From: Ahrensia sp.
Lineage (GTDB): Bacteria; Pseudomonadota; Alphaproteobacteria; Rhizobiales; Rhizobiaceae
Length of the DNA stretch: 64,000 nt
Direction of reading: 5' to 3'
Assembly (NCBI GenBank): GCA_028817895.1
Contig: JAPPOQ010000015.1
Coordinates: forward strand, 62,001 to 126,000
Shown here: one piece after another, positions 9,244-17,540 of the stretch
How positions within the stretch are numbered: the stretch's first letter is position 1
How the letters are laid out: every line of letters begins with the position of its first letter
Translations under genes and position numbers: made by a program
Notes under the pieces: model-generated
The model's database searches: none
The model's input: the letters and a program-made list of their open reading frames with translations, nothing else
What the model was told of the DNA's origin: nothing

Positions 9244-10485
9244 TTACTTCACCGCGGCAATGGATGCGGCGAGTTCAGCCGGTGCTTCATCAGTGGAAAT
9301 CTCACCGTTGAAGTGACGCGTTACAACGTCATAGAGCGCATTCTTGACCGCAGCCGGAGCAGCGTGGCCATGCGCCATGGAACCGAACAGCGTTCCGCTG
9401 TCATTGGCAGATGCCAGATCGGCCATACCTTTTTTGCCGCAATCGTCAAAGGCTTCATTCGGCACATCGGTGCGCGCGGGAACGGAACCCTTGACCACAT
9501 TGAAAGCCGACTGGAACTTCGGATCCATGATCGAAGCGGCCATGGCTGCTTGCGCTTCCTGACGCTCTTCACCAACGGCGAACATGGCGAACTGGTCGGA
9601 GTTGAACGTCACGGACCCTTGCGTGCCCGGGAAACGAATGCAGACAAAATCATCGCCAGGCTTCTGACCGGCCTTCAGGAATTCACCCTTTGCCCAGTCG
9701 CCCATCATTTGCATGCCGGCCTTGCCTTCGATGACCATGGCTGATGCGAGGTTCCAGTCACGGCCCGAGAAGTTGTCGTCCACATAGGAGCGCAGCTTTT
9801 CCATGCGCGCGAAGGCCTCCTTCATCTGGTCGCCACCAAGTGCAGCTTCGTCCAGATTGATCATCGCCTTCTGGTAGAAGTCGGTGCCGAGCGAGAGAAC
9901 CACCGCGTCGAAGATGGTGGCGTCCTGCCAGGCCTGACCACCATGGGCCAGCGGCGTGATGCCGTTTTCTTTCATCTTGTCGAGAACCGCGACGAGATCT
10001 TCCCACGTTTCGGGTGCCTTGCCGCCAGTTGCATCAAGTGCACTTTTGCTGATCCAGACCCAGTTTGTGGAATGGACGTTGACGGGAGCGGAAATCCACT
10101 TGCCGTCATGCTTTCCGAAAGCCTGCAAAGCAGCCGGAACGACGCTGTTCCAGCCTTCTTTCTCGGCAACGGCGTTTAGATCGGCGAGCTTGCCTTCCTT
10201 GGCCCAGTCGAGAATGTCGAAACCCAGCATCTGAACGGCTGTAGGCGCGTTGCCGGCTGTGACGCGGGCACGCAGAGCCGTCATGGCAGCTTCACCGCCG
10301 CCGCCCGCAACGGGCATGTCGGCCCAGGCTACGCCCTGACCTTCAAGGTCCTTCTTCAAAACGTCCAGAGCGGCGGCTTCACCGCCGGATGTCCACCAGT
10401 GGAGAACCTCCACCTGCTCTTCGGCGAACGCGCCATGCGAAACGCCTGCGGCCAGAGCCGCGCTCAACATCAATCTGCGAAACAT
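9244..10485 (-). CDS. Sugar-type ABC transporter substrate-binding protein
   Basis: A 413-residue periplasmic cluster-B (CUT1) binding protein. Residues 1-21 form a Sec signal peptide ending in SHGAFA, and the mature protein opens with [15 protein letters not shown], the usual beta strand and Trp-rich sugar platform of glycoside-binding proteins. It should capture the substrate of the 6285-9173 transporter. A strong AAGGGAG ribosome-binding site precedes ATG 10485. The gene is 51 bases downstream of the GMC oxidoreductase and probably shares its transcript. Confidence 0.9.
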   Translation of the reverse strand: MFRRLMLSAALAAGVSHGAFAEEQVEVLHWWTSGGEAAALDVLKKDLEGQGVAWADMPVAGGGGEAAMTALRARVTAGNAPTAVQMLGFDILDWAKEGKLADLNAVAEKEGWNSVVPAALQAFGKHDGKWISAPVNVHSTNWVWISKSALDATGGKAPETWEDLVAVLDKMKENGITPLAHGGQAWQDATIFDAVVLSLGTDFYQKAMINLDEAALGGDQMKEAFARMEKLRSYVDDNFSGRDWNLASAMVIEGKAGMQMMGDWAKGEFLKAGQKPGDDFVCIRFPGTQGSVTFNSDQFAMFAVGEERQEAQAAMAASIMDPKFQSAFNVVKGSVPARTDVPNEAFDDCGKKGMADLASANDSGTLFGSMAHGHAAPAAVKNALYDVVTRHFNGEISTDEAPAELAASIAAVK

Positions 10486-10536
10486 GATTTTCTCCCTTGG
10501 TTTGGTCCGGTAGTCCCGGCCCTGTTTTCGCTTCTT

Positions 10537-12135
10537 TCAGTAGTTTCCGCGCACCAGATCGCTGGCTTTTTCGCCAATCATGATGGTCGCGGCATTTGTG
10601 TTCGATCCGATCAGGCTTGGCATCACGGATGAATCGCAAATTCTGATACGTTGTAATCCGCGAACCCGCAATTGCGGATCAACAACCGCCATTTCATCAA
10701 TGCCCATCTTGCATGTGCAAGTGGGGTGATATGAGGTGCGCCCGAACTGGCGGGCGTAGTCTTCAAAGTCCTTCTGCGTCTTAACACTCCCGCCGGGAAA
10801 GTGCTCCTGTTTGATGTATTTTTGCAAGGCCGGCTGGTTGAAGATGTCGCGACTTATTTTCACACCCTCAACCGAGGTTTTCAGATCGTCCGGCTCGGCC
10901 AAAAAGTTCGGATCGATGATCGGCGTATCTTCAACCTTTGATGACCTCAGACGAACAGTTCCGCGACTTTTGGGACGAACGGTGTAGGAATTGAGCGTGA
11001 TGCCCGATCCGGACGGAACGGTCGGGACACCGGCTTCCGCGCCCGCTCCGGCGAGAAAGTGAAACTGAAGATCGGGGATCGGCTGGCTCTTATCTGCATA
11101 CCAAAATGCGCCGCCCTCGACGACATTTGACGTCACCGGGCCGGATCGAAACAGCGCATATTGCAGCCCGGCCCAAGCGGCCATGTGCCATTTGTTGTAT
11201 TTGTCGAGACTGTCCGGGCCTTTCAGTTCGGCGACGATGTCGATGCCGAAATGATCGTTCAAATTTTCACCGACGCCCGGCAGATCATGGACCACGTCGA
11301 TGCCGTGCTCCCGAAGATGCGCCGCCGGGCCAATGCCGGACAGCATCATGAGTTTCGGTGTGCCGATCGCACCGGAAGTGACCAGGATCTCGCCATCAAC
11401 CATGGCCGTCGTTACAGTGTCTCCCTCGGCATATTCGACGCCGGTTGCGCGGTCTCCTTCAAAAAGGATACGCAGTGTCAGGCACCCCGTCTTGACGGTG
11501 AGGTTGGGGCGCTTCTTGACCGGGTTGAGATAGCCGACTGCTGCGGAGCAGCGACGCGCATTGCGCGTCGTCGTCTGGTAGGCTCCCGCGCCCTCCTGGA
11601 TTTGTCCATTGAAGTCAGGATTATACGGCATTCCCAATTGCTGGCATGACTGGATGAAGGCGCGGGTAACCGGTTGAGGGTCCGGTATGTTGGACACCCC
11701 AAGCGGTCCATCTGTTCCGTGGTCAGCATCGGCCAGAATGGTGTTGCCTTCTGATATCAGGAAATAGGGCTGAACGTCCTTGAACGACCAACCTTCGCAG
11801 CCCTCTTCCTGCGCCCAGCGGTCGTAATCGGCTGGGTTTCCTCGGGTGAAGACCTCGGCATTGATGGATGAACCGCCTCCTATCACCCTGGCCTGAGCGT
11901 AGGGGATCTCGCGATTGTGGGCATGTTTTTGCGGCGCGGTGGTGAGGCCCCATGTCAGTGGGCCGGTTGTCATTTTGGCAAAGCCGACGGGCATGTGGAT
12001 ATACGGGTTGGTGTCGCGTCCACCCGCTTCAAGAAGAAGCACGCGAACGGCTTCATTTTCGCTCAAGCGATTGGCGAGCACGCAACCCGAAGAGCCCCCG
12101 CCGACAATGATGAAATCATAACCCTGCGCGGCCAC
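10537..12135 (-). CDS. GMC-family FAD-dependent alcohol/choline dehydrogenase
   Basis: A 532-residue glucose-methanol-choline oxidoreductase. The FAD-binding motif VGGGSSG is at residues 11-17 (IIVGGGSSGCVLANRL), GMC signature 1 is ARVIGGGSSINAEVFTRG, signature 2 is GAIGTPKLMMLSGIGP, and the catalytic histidine is in SYHPTCTCKMG. It oxidises a primary or secondary alcohol to an aldehyde or ketone. It resembles choline and long-chain alcohol dehydrogenases, but no betaine aldehyde dehydrogenase or BetI-like gene is near, so a choline role is not supported. It is the first gene of the transporter operon, and a TAACC-N3-TGGTT palindrome lies 34 bases upstream of its start. I infer that it acts on the imported compound. 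Confidence 0.88.
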   Translation of the reverse strand: MAAQGYDFIIVGGGSSGCVLANRLSENEAVRVLLLEAGGRDTNPYIHMPVGFAKMTTGPLTWGLTTAPQKHAHNREIPYAQARVIGGGSSINAEVFTRGNPADYDRWAQEEGCEGWSFKDVQPYFLISEGNTILADADHGTDGPLGVSNIPDPQPVTRAFIQSCQQLGMPYNPDFNGQIQEGAGAYQTTTRNARRCSAAVGYLNPVKKRPNLTVKTGCLTLRILFEGDRATGVEYAEGDTVTTAMVDGEILVTSGAIGTPKLMMLSGIGPAAHLREHGIDVVHDLPGVGENLNDHFGIDIVAELKGPDSLDKYNKWHMAAWAGLQYALFRSGPVTSNVVEGGAFWYADKSQPIPDLQFHFLAGAGAEAGVPTVPSGSGITLNSYTVRPKSRGTVRLRSSKVEDTPIIDPNFLAEPDDLKTSVEGVKISRDIFNQPALQKYIKQEHFPGGSVKTQKDFEDYARQFGRTSYHPTCTCKMGIDEMAVVDPQLRVRGLQRIRICDSSVMPSLIGSNTNAATIMIGEKASDLVRGNY

Positions 12136-12168
12136 CGGTTTTCATTCCACTCAATAGGATTGTCTAAG

Positions 12169-12181
12169 TAACCGGATGGTT
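12169..12181. promoter_or_regulatory. Palindromic operator candidate before the GMC oxidoreductase
   Basis: The 13-mer TAACC GGA TGGTT has inverted arms AACC/GGTT and ends 34 bases from the GMC start codon. A second copy, TAACC AGT TGGTT at 12336-12348, differs only in the three central bases and lies 35 bases from the start of the divergent CoA-transferase gene. The symmetry suggests that one dimeric regulator controls both operons. The regulator is unknown; no regulator gene adjoins this region. Confidence 0.55.
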
Positions 12182-12302
12182 CACTAGAGGATGCGATGTC
12201 GAATGTCGACTCCTGTCACAGCTTGCTCAGTGGGACAATGTGCAGCGGCGCGCCATTTTGACAGCGACTTTGAAGCTGGGTAAGCGCGACGATACAATGC
12301 TC

Positions 12303-12331
12303 TTGCGACCTCGTTGCGCAGTGGGCATATT
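12303..12331 (+). promoter_or_regulatory. Candidate sigma-70 promoter for the CoA-transferase operon
   Basis: A -35-like TTGCGA (12303-12308), a 17-base spacer and a -10-like CATATT (12326-12331) would place the transcription start near 12338, inside the palindrome at 12336-12348, as expected for repression. A second candidate, TTGACA at 12258-12263 with TAAGCG 17 bases later, lies further upstream. Neither can be confirmed from sequence. Confidence 0.35.
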
Positions 12332-12335
12332 CAAG

Positions 12336-12348
12336 TAACCAGTTGGTT
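12336..12348. promoter_or_regulatory. Palindromic operator candidate before the CoA-transferase
   Basis: TAACC AGT TGGTT; with the next base it forms the perfect palindrome TAACCA-GT-TGGTTA (12336-12349). It lies 35 bases upstream of ATG 12383 and overlaps the expected start of the TTGCGA/CATATT promoter. It is the partner of the copy at 12169-12181. Confidence 0.6.
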
Positions 12349-12382
12349 ATTTAAGCCGTCAGCCAGAGGCAAGCGCTAAGCA

Positions 12383-13954
12383 ATGAGCAAAGTTGTCACC
12401 GCGCGTGAAGCGGTCGATTTGATTTCCGATGGCGATGTGGTCGCTGTGAATTCGTCCAGCGGTCTGTGCTGCCCTGATGCTGTTCTTGAAGCATTGGGGG
12501 AACGGTTCGACGAAACCCAGTCGCCGCGCGAGATAACAACCATCCATCCAATTGCAGCTGGAGACTTTTTCGGCACCAAGGGCGTTGATCACATCGCCAA
12601 GCCCGGTCTTCTTGCCCGCATCATTGGCGGGTCTTACCCGTCCGGGCCGACAAAGGCTGAACCACCAAAAATCTGGCAGATGGTCACGGGCAATGCGATC
12701 CCGGCCTATAATGTGCCGTCGGGTATTGTGTTTGACATGCTTCGAGAAGCGGCCTCAAAGCGCCCCGGCGTGCTGACAAAAGTTGGTCTGGGAACCTTTG
12801 TCGATCCCGATCAGGACGGCTGCGCCATGAACGATATGGGTCGTGAAACCCCAATCGTTCGCCACGAGACTTTCGATGGAGACGACTGGCTTTATTTTCC
12901 TGCGATCACGCCCAATGTCGCCATCATTCGCGCAACAACCTCAGATCAGCGCGGGAATCTGAGTTTCGAACATGAGGGTGCGTATCTGGGTGCCATGGAG
13001 ATGGCGCTGGCGGCGCACAACACCGGTGGCAAGGTTATCGCGCAGGTGCGGCGCGTTGCACAGAACGGTTCCATCCGCCCGCATGATGTGCGCGTGCCCG
13101 GCATTCTTGTCGATGCGGTGGTGGAAGCGCCTGACATGCTTCAGACCACGGCGACGCCCTATGACCCTGCTATATCTGGCGAACTCATTCGTCCGCTGGA
13201 CACATTCTCCATTCCCGAATTCGGCGTCGGCAAAGTGATTGCTCGGCGGGTCGCGCAGGAATTGCAGGACGGTTGGGCGGTCAATATCGGCTTTGGCATT
13301 TCGGCCAATGTGCCGCGTATCTTCATTGAAGAGGGCAAGCATGGCGCCGTCACCTGGGTGATCGAACAGGGCGCCGTTGGCGGTGTGCCGCTTCTCGACT
13401 TTAAGTTTGGTTGCGCGGCCAATGCCGAAGCCTTCGTCGCGTCACCGCATCAGTTCAGCTACTTCCAGGCGGCAGGTTTCGACGCCTCATTGCTGTCGTT
13501 TCTGGAGATAGGCGCAGACGGTTCCGTCAATGTATCGCGATTGGCTGCGACACCGCATCGTACCGCTGGTGCTGGCGGATTTGTCGACATAACAACGCGG
13601 GCCAAGCGCATCATTTTTTCAGGCAACTTCAATGCGGGGGCGAAAATGCGCATTGAAGACGGCACATTGCATATCGATCAGGAAGGAAAGATCGCCAAGA
13701 TCGTGCCGCAGGTGGACCAGATCAGTTTCTCCGGTAAACGCGCCATCGAGCAAGGGCAGGACATCACCTATGTGACGGAACGTTGCGTGATGAAGCTGAC
13801 CGCAGATGGCTTGCAGGTTGTCGAAATTGCGCCGGGCATTGATCTCGAACGCGACATCCTCGCGCAGGTGAAAGCGCCGCTGAATGTTGCCGACAACATG
13901 CGTGTGATGGATGAAGCGCTGTTTCGACCGGATCTCATCGGGCTGCTTGCGTGA
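12383..13954 (+). CDS. Acyl-CoA:acetate/3-ketoacid CoA-transferase (YdiF/propionate CoA-transferase type)
   Basis: A 523-residue single-chain family I CoA-transferase in which the alpha and beta halves are fused. The N-terminal half has VTAREAVDLISDGDVVAVN and the CoA-binding region. The catalytic glutamate, which forms the glutamyl-CoA thioester, is probably E328 in VIEQGAVGG. It would move CoA from a donor such as acetyl- or succinyl-CoA to a short-chain or hydroxy acid. Its stop overlaps the start of the enoyl-CoA hydratase gene, so the two should act in sequence on the same CoA ester. It is the first gene of a five-gene plus-strand operon divergent from the GMC/ABC operon. Confidence 0.88.
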   Translation: MSKVVTAREAVDLISDGDVVAVNSSSGLCCPDAVLEALGERFDETQSPREITTIHPIAAGDFFGTKGVDHIAKPGLLARIIGGSYPSGPTKAEPPKIWQMVTGNAIPAYNVPSGIVFDMLREAASKRPGVLTKVGLGTFVDPDQDGCAMNDMGRETPIVRHETFDGDDWLYFPAITPNVAIIRATTSDQRGNLSFEHEGAYLGAMEMALAAHNTGGKVIAQVRRVAQNGSIRPHDVRVPGILVDAVVEAPDMLQTTATPYDPAISGELIRPLDTFSIPEFGVGKVIARRVAQELQDGWAVNIGFGISANVPRIFIEEGKHGAVTWVIEQGAVGGVPLLDFKFGCAANAEAFVASPHQFSYFQAAGFDASLLSFLEIGADGSVNVSRLAATPHRTAGAGGFVDITTRAKRIIFSGNFNAGAKMRIEDGTLHIDQEGKIAKIVPQVDQISFSGKRAIEQGQDITYVTERCVMKLTADGLQVVEIAPGIDLERDILAQVKAPLNVADNMRVMDEALFRPDLIGLLA

Positions 13955-14730
13955 TGGACCTCATTCGCCTCGACAAAACCGGGCCTGTCGCTGAGCTGGC
14001 GATCAACCGGCCACAAAAGCGCAATGCGCTGGACGCGAATATGGTCGATACGCTGCATGAGCATGTCGTCGCGATTGACCGCGACGATGATATTCATGTG
14101 GTGATACTGACCGGAACCGAGGGCAATTTTTGCGCAGGTGGCGATATTGCGGCCTGGAGCGGCGAAAGCCCCGATGCCTTTGGCCAGCATTGGGTGCGCA
14201 ACGGTCACATTGCTTTCGATGCATTGGCGCGGTTGCGACAGCCGGTCATTGCGGCCCTGAATGGCCACACGCTTGGCGGCGGCCTGGAACTGGCGGCTTG
14301 TGCAGATTATCGGATCGCCGAACGCCACATCAAACTTGGGCAGCCGGAAACGGGCCTGGGTATCATTCCCGGCTGGTCCGGCACACAGCGCGCTGTTCAC
14401 AGATTTGGAGCGCAGATCGTGCGTCGGATGGCCGTCTTTGGCGAGGTCTTCACGGCTGAAGAGGCCCTGGCACACGGTTTGGTGGATCATGTCGTGGACG
14501 CCGGAACCAGTTTTGAGGCCGCCCATGAGCTGGCAAAAAGGGTTTTGTCGCGCGCGCCGCTTGCCACCAAGCTCGCCAAAATGATGATCAATTCTGCCGA
14601 TGGCGAAGAGCAGGGCAGGGTGGTTGAGGCTCTTGCAGGTAGTGTCGCAGCGGCTAATGAGGAGTTGCGGGAAGGGTTGCGGGCCTTTCGTGAGAAGCGG
14701 GCTCCAAACTTCTTCGGAGAGACTCAGTGA
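13954..14730 (+). CDS. Enoyl-CoA hydratase/isomerase (crotonase family)
   Basis: A 258-residue crotonase-fold protein. The oxyanion-hole segments are NRPQKRNALDA with CAGGDIAAW, and GHTLGGGLELAACADYRIA. Both acid/base glutamates of true hydratases appear to be present: one in GGLELAACAD and one in LGQPETGLGIIPGWSGTQ. This supports hydration of a double bond in an acyl-CoA rather than a hydrolase or decarboxylase variant. The ATG at 13954 overlaps the CoA-transferase stop (TGATG); a GTG one codon earlier is possible. The stop overlaps the SDR start by four bases, indicating tight coupling. Confidence 0.88.
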   Translation: MDLIRLDKTGPVAELAINRPQKRNALDANMVDTLHEHVVAIDRDDDIHVVILTGTEGNFCAGGDIAAWSGESPDAFGQHWVRNGHIAFDALARLRQPVIAALNGHTLGGGLELAACADYRIAERHIKLGQPETGLGIIPGWSGTQRAVHRFGAQIVRRMAVFGEVFTAEEALAHGLVDHVVDAGTSFEAAHELAKRVLSRAPLATKLAKMMINSADGEEQGRVVEALAGSVAAANEELREGLRAFREKRAPNFFGETQ

Positions 14731-15497
14731 GCGGCCTTGTCGTCCTTGTTACCGGGTCGAGCCGTGGTATCGGCTATGGCGCGGCGCGAGCTCTGGCCGA
14801 ACGTGGATTTGCCGTGGCGCTGAACGGTCCGCAGGACGATGCCGAACTGCGTCAGGCCGTGACCAGCTTGCGCGAAACGGGGGCGACGGTAGTCAGCGCG
14901 CCTTTTGATGTCGCCGATTTGGAGGCGCATGATATGGCGCTGGGACGCATCGAATCCGAGCTCGGACCGCTTACGACGCTCGTCAACAATGCCGGTGTCG
15001 GGGTGATGAAACGCGGTGACCCGCTGGAGGTGAGCGAGGAAAGCTGGGATCGATGCTTCACCGTCAATGCGAAAGCCATGTTCTTTCTGTGTCAGGCTTT
15101 CGCAAGGCGTTTGCTTGAACGCGGACTCAGTCAGGGTCAGTTTCATTCGATCATCAATGTAACCTCATCGAATGCCCGAGCCGTCGCGGTTCCTCGTGCC
15201 GAATATTGCGCGTCCAAAGCGGCGGCAGCCATGGTGAGCCAGGTCTTTGCGGCGCGCCTGGGTGTGGAGGGTGTAGCGGTTTACGATGTTCAGCCGGGGC
15301 TGATCCGCACCGACATGACAGCGCCCGTCATCGAGCAATATCAACAACGGGCCGAGGATGGGTTGACCCTGATGCCACGTGTCGGCACGCCCGATGATAT
15401 GGGCGCCATTATCGCGACGCTCGCCAGCGGCGATCTGCCATACACGACGGGTCAGGTGATTTCCGCCGATGGTGGGCTGTTGGTGCCGCGGTTTTAA
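14727..15497 (+). CDS. Short-chain dehydrogenase/reductase (FabG-like)
   Basis: A 256-residue classical SDR. The cofactor loop is TGSSRGIG (residues ~9-16), NNAG is present (VNNAGVGV), the catalytic Ser lies in NVTSSNA, and the Tyr-Lys pair is YCASK. The ending (ADGGLLVPRF) is normal. It starts at GTG 14727 after GGAGA and overlaps the hydratase gene. After hydration by the preceding enzyme, the 3-hydroxyacyl-CoA product would be a logical substrate for an NAD(P)-linked dehydrogenase, but many SDRs act on sugars and the substrate is not determined. Confidence 0.88.
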   Translation: MSGLVVLVTGSSRGIGYGAARALAERGFAVALNGPQDDAELRQAVTSLRETGATVVSAPFDVADLEAHDMALGRIESELGPLTTLVNNAGVGVMKRGDPLEVSEESWDRCFTVNAKAMFFLCQAFARRLLERGLSQGQFHSIINVTSSNARAVAVPRAEYCASKAAAAMVSQVFAARLGVEGVAVYDVQPGLIRTDMTAPVIEQYQQRAEDGLTLMPRVGTPDDMGAIIATLASGDLPYTTGQVISADGGLLVPRF

Positions 15498-15511
15498 TCT
15501 GGACAGCAACT

Positions 15512-16663
15512 ATGAAAGTTACACTCCCCGATGAGAACGGACATCGCGAAGCCTATCGGTTGAAGGGCACACCGGTTGTTGGCGAGCCACTTGCTGCCAA
15601 CGCCAAGCGCGTCGTGTTTTCCGCCGCTCACGTTGTCTCGGACCCCTTCACCACCTCCGACCCGTCCGGCCCTGCCGTCGTCGACTGGGAAGCGACGATG
15701 ATCTTTCGCCACCACCTGGCCGAACTTGGCCTTGGAATAGCCGAGGCGATGGACACCGCGCAGCGCGGAATGGGTCTCGACTGGGATGGCGCGCTGGAAC
15801 TGATCCGCCGCACCCGGGCAGAGCTTCCCGATGCGCTCGTGTTCAACGGATGCGGCACGGACCATCTCGACCCGACAGAGACGCGCTCGCTTGATGATGT
15901 GCGCCGGGCCTATCTGGAGCAGATCGAGGCCATTCAGGCGCTTGATGGGCGGCTGATCCTCATGGCGAGCCGTGCGTTGGCGCGCGTTGCGCAATCCGCA
16001 GATGACTATATCGCCGTTTATCGTGATGTTCTTTCGGCCTGTGACGAGCCGGTTATCCTGCACTGGCTTGGCGAGATGTTCGATCCTGCGCTCTCCGGCT
16101 ATTGGGGAGCCGATAGCTTCGAGGAAGCACTCGAAACGGCGCTTGCCGTTATCGAAGACAGCCGGAACAAGGTGGACGGCATCAAGATTTCGCTCCTCGA
16201 CAAGGAGAAGGAAATCATCATGCGGAGGCGCTTGCCCGACGGCGTGCGCATGTATACGGGCGACGATTTCAACTATCCCGAACTGATCGCGGGGGATGAG
16301 CAGGGTTTCTCGCATGCCTTGCTCGGCATTTTTGATCCGCTTGCCGCGTCCTGCGCCAAGGCGGTCAATCTCCTGTCCGAAGGTGATGTGGAAGGCTTTC
16401 GCGCGATCCTTGATCCAACGGTGCCGCTCGCCCGGCATTTGTTTCGTGCGCCGACGCAATATTACAAGACGGGTGTGGTATTTCTCGCCTGGCTCAACGG
16501 CTTTCAGTCGCATTTCATCATGCTTGGTGGCGCGCAGGCGATGCGCCCGCTGCCCTATTTTGTCGAGACGTTCAAACTGGCTGATCAGGCTGGCGTGTTG
16601 CGCGACCCCGATCTGGCCTGCCAACGCATGCGGCAATTGTTGGCCGTTTACGGCGCGGTTTGA
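15512..16663 (+). CDS. Dihydrodipicolinate synthase-like aldolase (DUF993 family)
   Basis: A 383-residue protein that I place in the DUF993 branch of the class I aldolase/DHDPS superfamily. K225 in VDGIKISLL sits where the Schiff-base lysine of this superfamily lies (GIK), followed by YTGDDF, which resembles the conserved GDD stretch. It is longer than DHDPS (~290). It is expected to cleave or form a carbon-carbon bond of a 2-oxo acid or keto sugar; the true reaction is unknown. It follows the SDR by 14 bases and ends 17 bases before the TIM-barrel isomerase, a pairing often seen in rhizobial sugar loci. Confidence 0.8.
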   Translation: MKVTLPDENGHREAYRLKGTPVVGEPLAANAKRVVFSAAHVVSDPFTTSDPSGPAVVDWEATMIFRHHLAELGLGIAEAMDTAQRGMGLDWDGALELIRRTRAELPDALVFNGCGTDHLDPTETRSLDDVRRAYLEQIEAIQALDGRLILMASRALARVAQSADDYIAVYRDVLSACDEPVILHWLGEMFDPALSGYWGADSFEEALETALAVIEDSRNKVDGIKISLLDKEKEIIMRRRLPDGVRMYTGDDFNYPELIAGDEQGFSHALLGIFDPLAASCAKAVNLLSEGDVEGFRAILDPTVPLARHLFRAPTQYYKTGVVFLAWLNGFQSHFIMLGGAQAMRPLPYFVETFKLADQAGVLRDPDLACQRMRQLLAVYGAV

Positions 16664-16679
16664 TGCGCGATTTGCCTTG

Positions 16680-17540
16680 ATGCGTGACTTTTCAAACGAC
16701 CATTCCGCCCTCACTCTCAATACGGCAACGCTTGGCCACAATCTGGACGGCTATGGTGCCGGCTGGCCCGTTGAACGCATGATCGACGCCTGCACCGAAC
16801 GCGGGCTTGGCGGTATTGTTTTCTGGCGTCGCGAGATCGGAAATCGAGCTGTCGAAATCGGCGAAAGGGTTCGCGCCAGCGGGATGCAGGTTGTGGGACT
16901 GTGCCGGACGCCCTTTCTGGTGGGACCTCTGGCACCACCCACGCGTCAGCAAGTCATGGATGACTTTCATGCCTCGATTGACATGGCGGCAGGCTTGCAG
17001 GCGCCGGTGCTCACCATTGTCGTTGGAGGCGTGATCGAAGGCTCGCATTCGATGACAGACAGTCTGAAGACTGTGGCAGACATCGTTGCGGAGACTTTGC
17101 CCTATGCCGCAAAGGCCGGTGTCAAGCTCGCGCTTGAGCCGCTTAACCCGGTCTATGGCGGCAACCGGTCCTGTCTGGTGTCGGTTCGGGACGCTGTCGA
17201 TATGTGCGAAGCGATCGACGACGACCATCTGGGTATTGCCGTGGATGTCTATCACGTCTGGTGGGACACGTCGCTGGAGGCGGAACTGAAGCGCACCGGG
17301 CCGAAACGCATTCTTGGCTATCATTTGTGCGACTGGCTCGCAGACACGACCGATGTGCTGCTCGATCGCGGCATGATGGGCGACGGTGTCGCCGACCTGA
17401 AGGCGATCCGAAAAGCTGTCGAGGATGCTGGTTATGTGGGGCCGTGCGAAGTTGAAATCTTCTCCGCCAATGACTGGTGGAAACGCGATCCGGGCAATGT
17501 GCTCGATGTGATGGTGGAGCGTTTTCGCAGCGTTTGCTGA
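16680..17540 (+). CDS. Sugar phosphate isomerase/epimerase (xylose isomerase-like TIM barrel)
   Basis: A 286-residue AP-endonuclease-2-type TIM barrel. The divalent-metal ligands are visible: E153 (LALEPLNP), D189 and H192 (AVDVYHVWWD) and E259 (CEVEIF). Such enzymes isomerise or epimerise ketoses or inosose-like compounds, free or phosphorylated. ATG 16680 was chosen because the frame upstream overlaps the DUF993 gene and family similarity begins at ALTLNTATLGHN. It is the last gene of the operon, and its stop directly adjoins the stop of the convergent Rieske oxygenase gene. Confidence 0.82.
   Translation: MRDFSNDHSALTLNTATLGHNLDGYGAGWPVERMIDACTERGLGGIVFWRREIGNRAVEIGERVRASGMQVVGLCRTPFLVGPLAPPTRQQVMDDFHASIDMAAGLQAPVLTIVVGGVIEGSHSMTDSLKTVADIVAETLPYAAKAGVKLALEPLNPVYGGNRSCLVSVRDAVDMCEAIDDDHLGIAVDVYHVWWDTSLEAELKRTGPKRILGYHLCDWLADTTDVLLDRGMMGDGVADLKAIRKAVEDAGYVGPCEVEIFSANDWWKRDPGNVLDVMVERFRSVC

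Noticed and set aside
15494-16741. Long open frame on the minus strand (415 codons) opposite the DUF993 aldolase gene
   Set aside because: No recognisable motif; it mirrors a clear coding gene and reflects GC-rich third positions.
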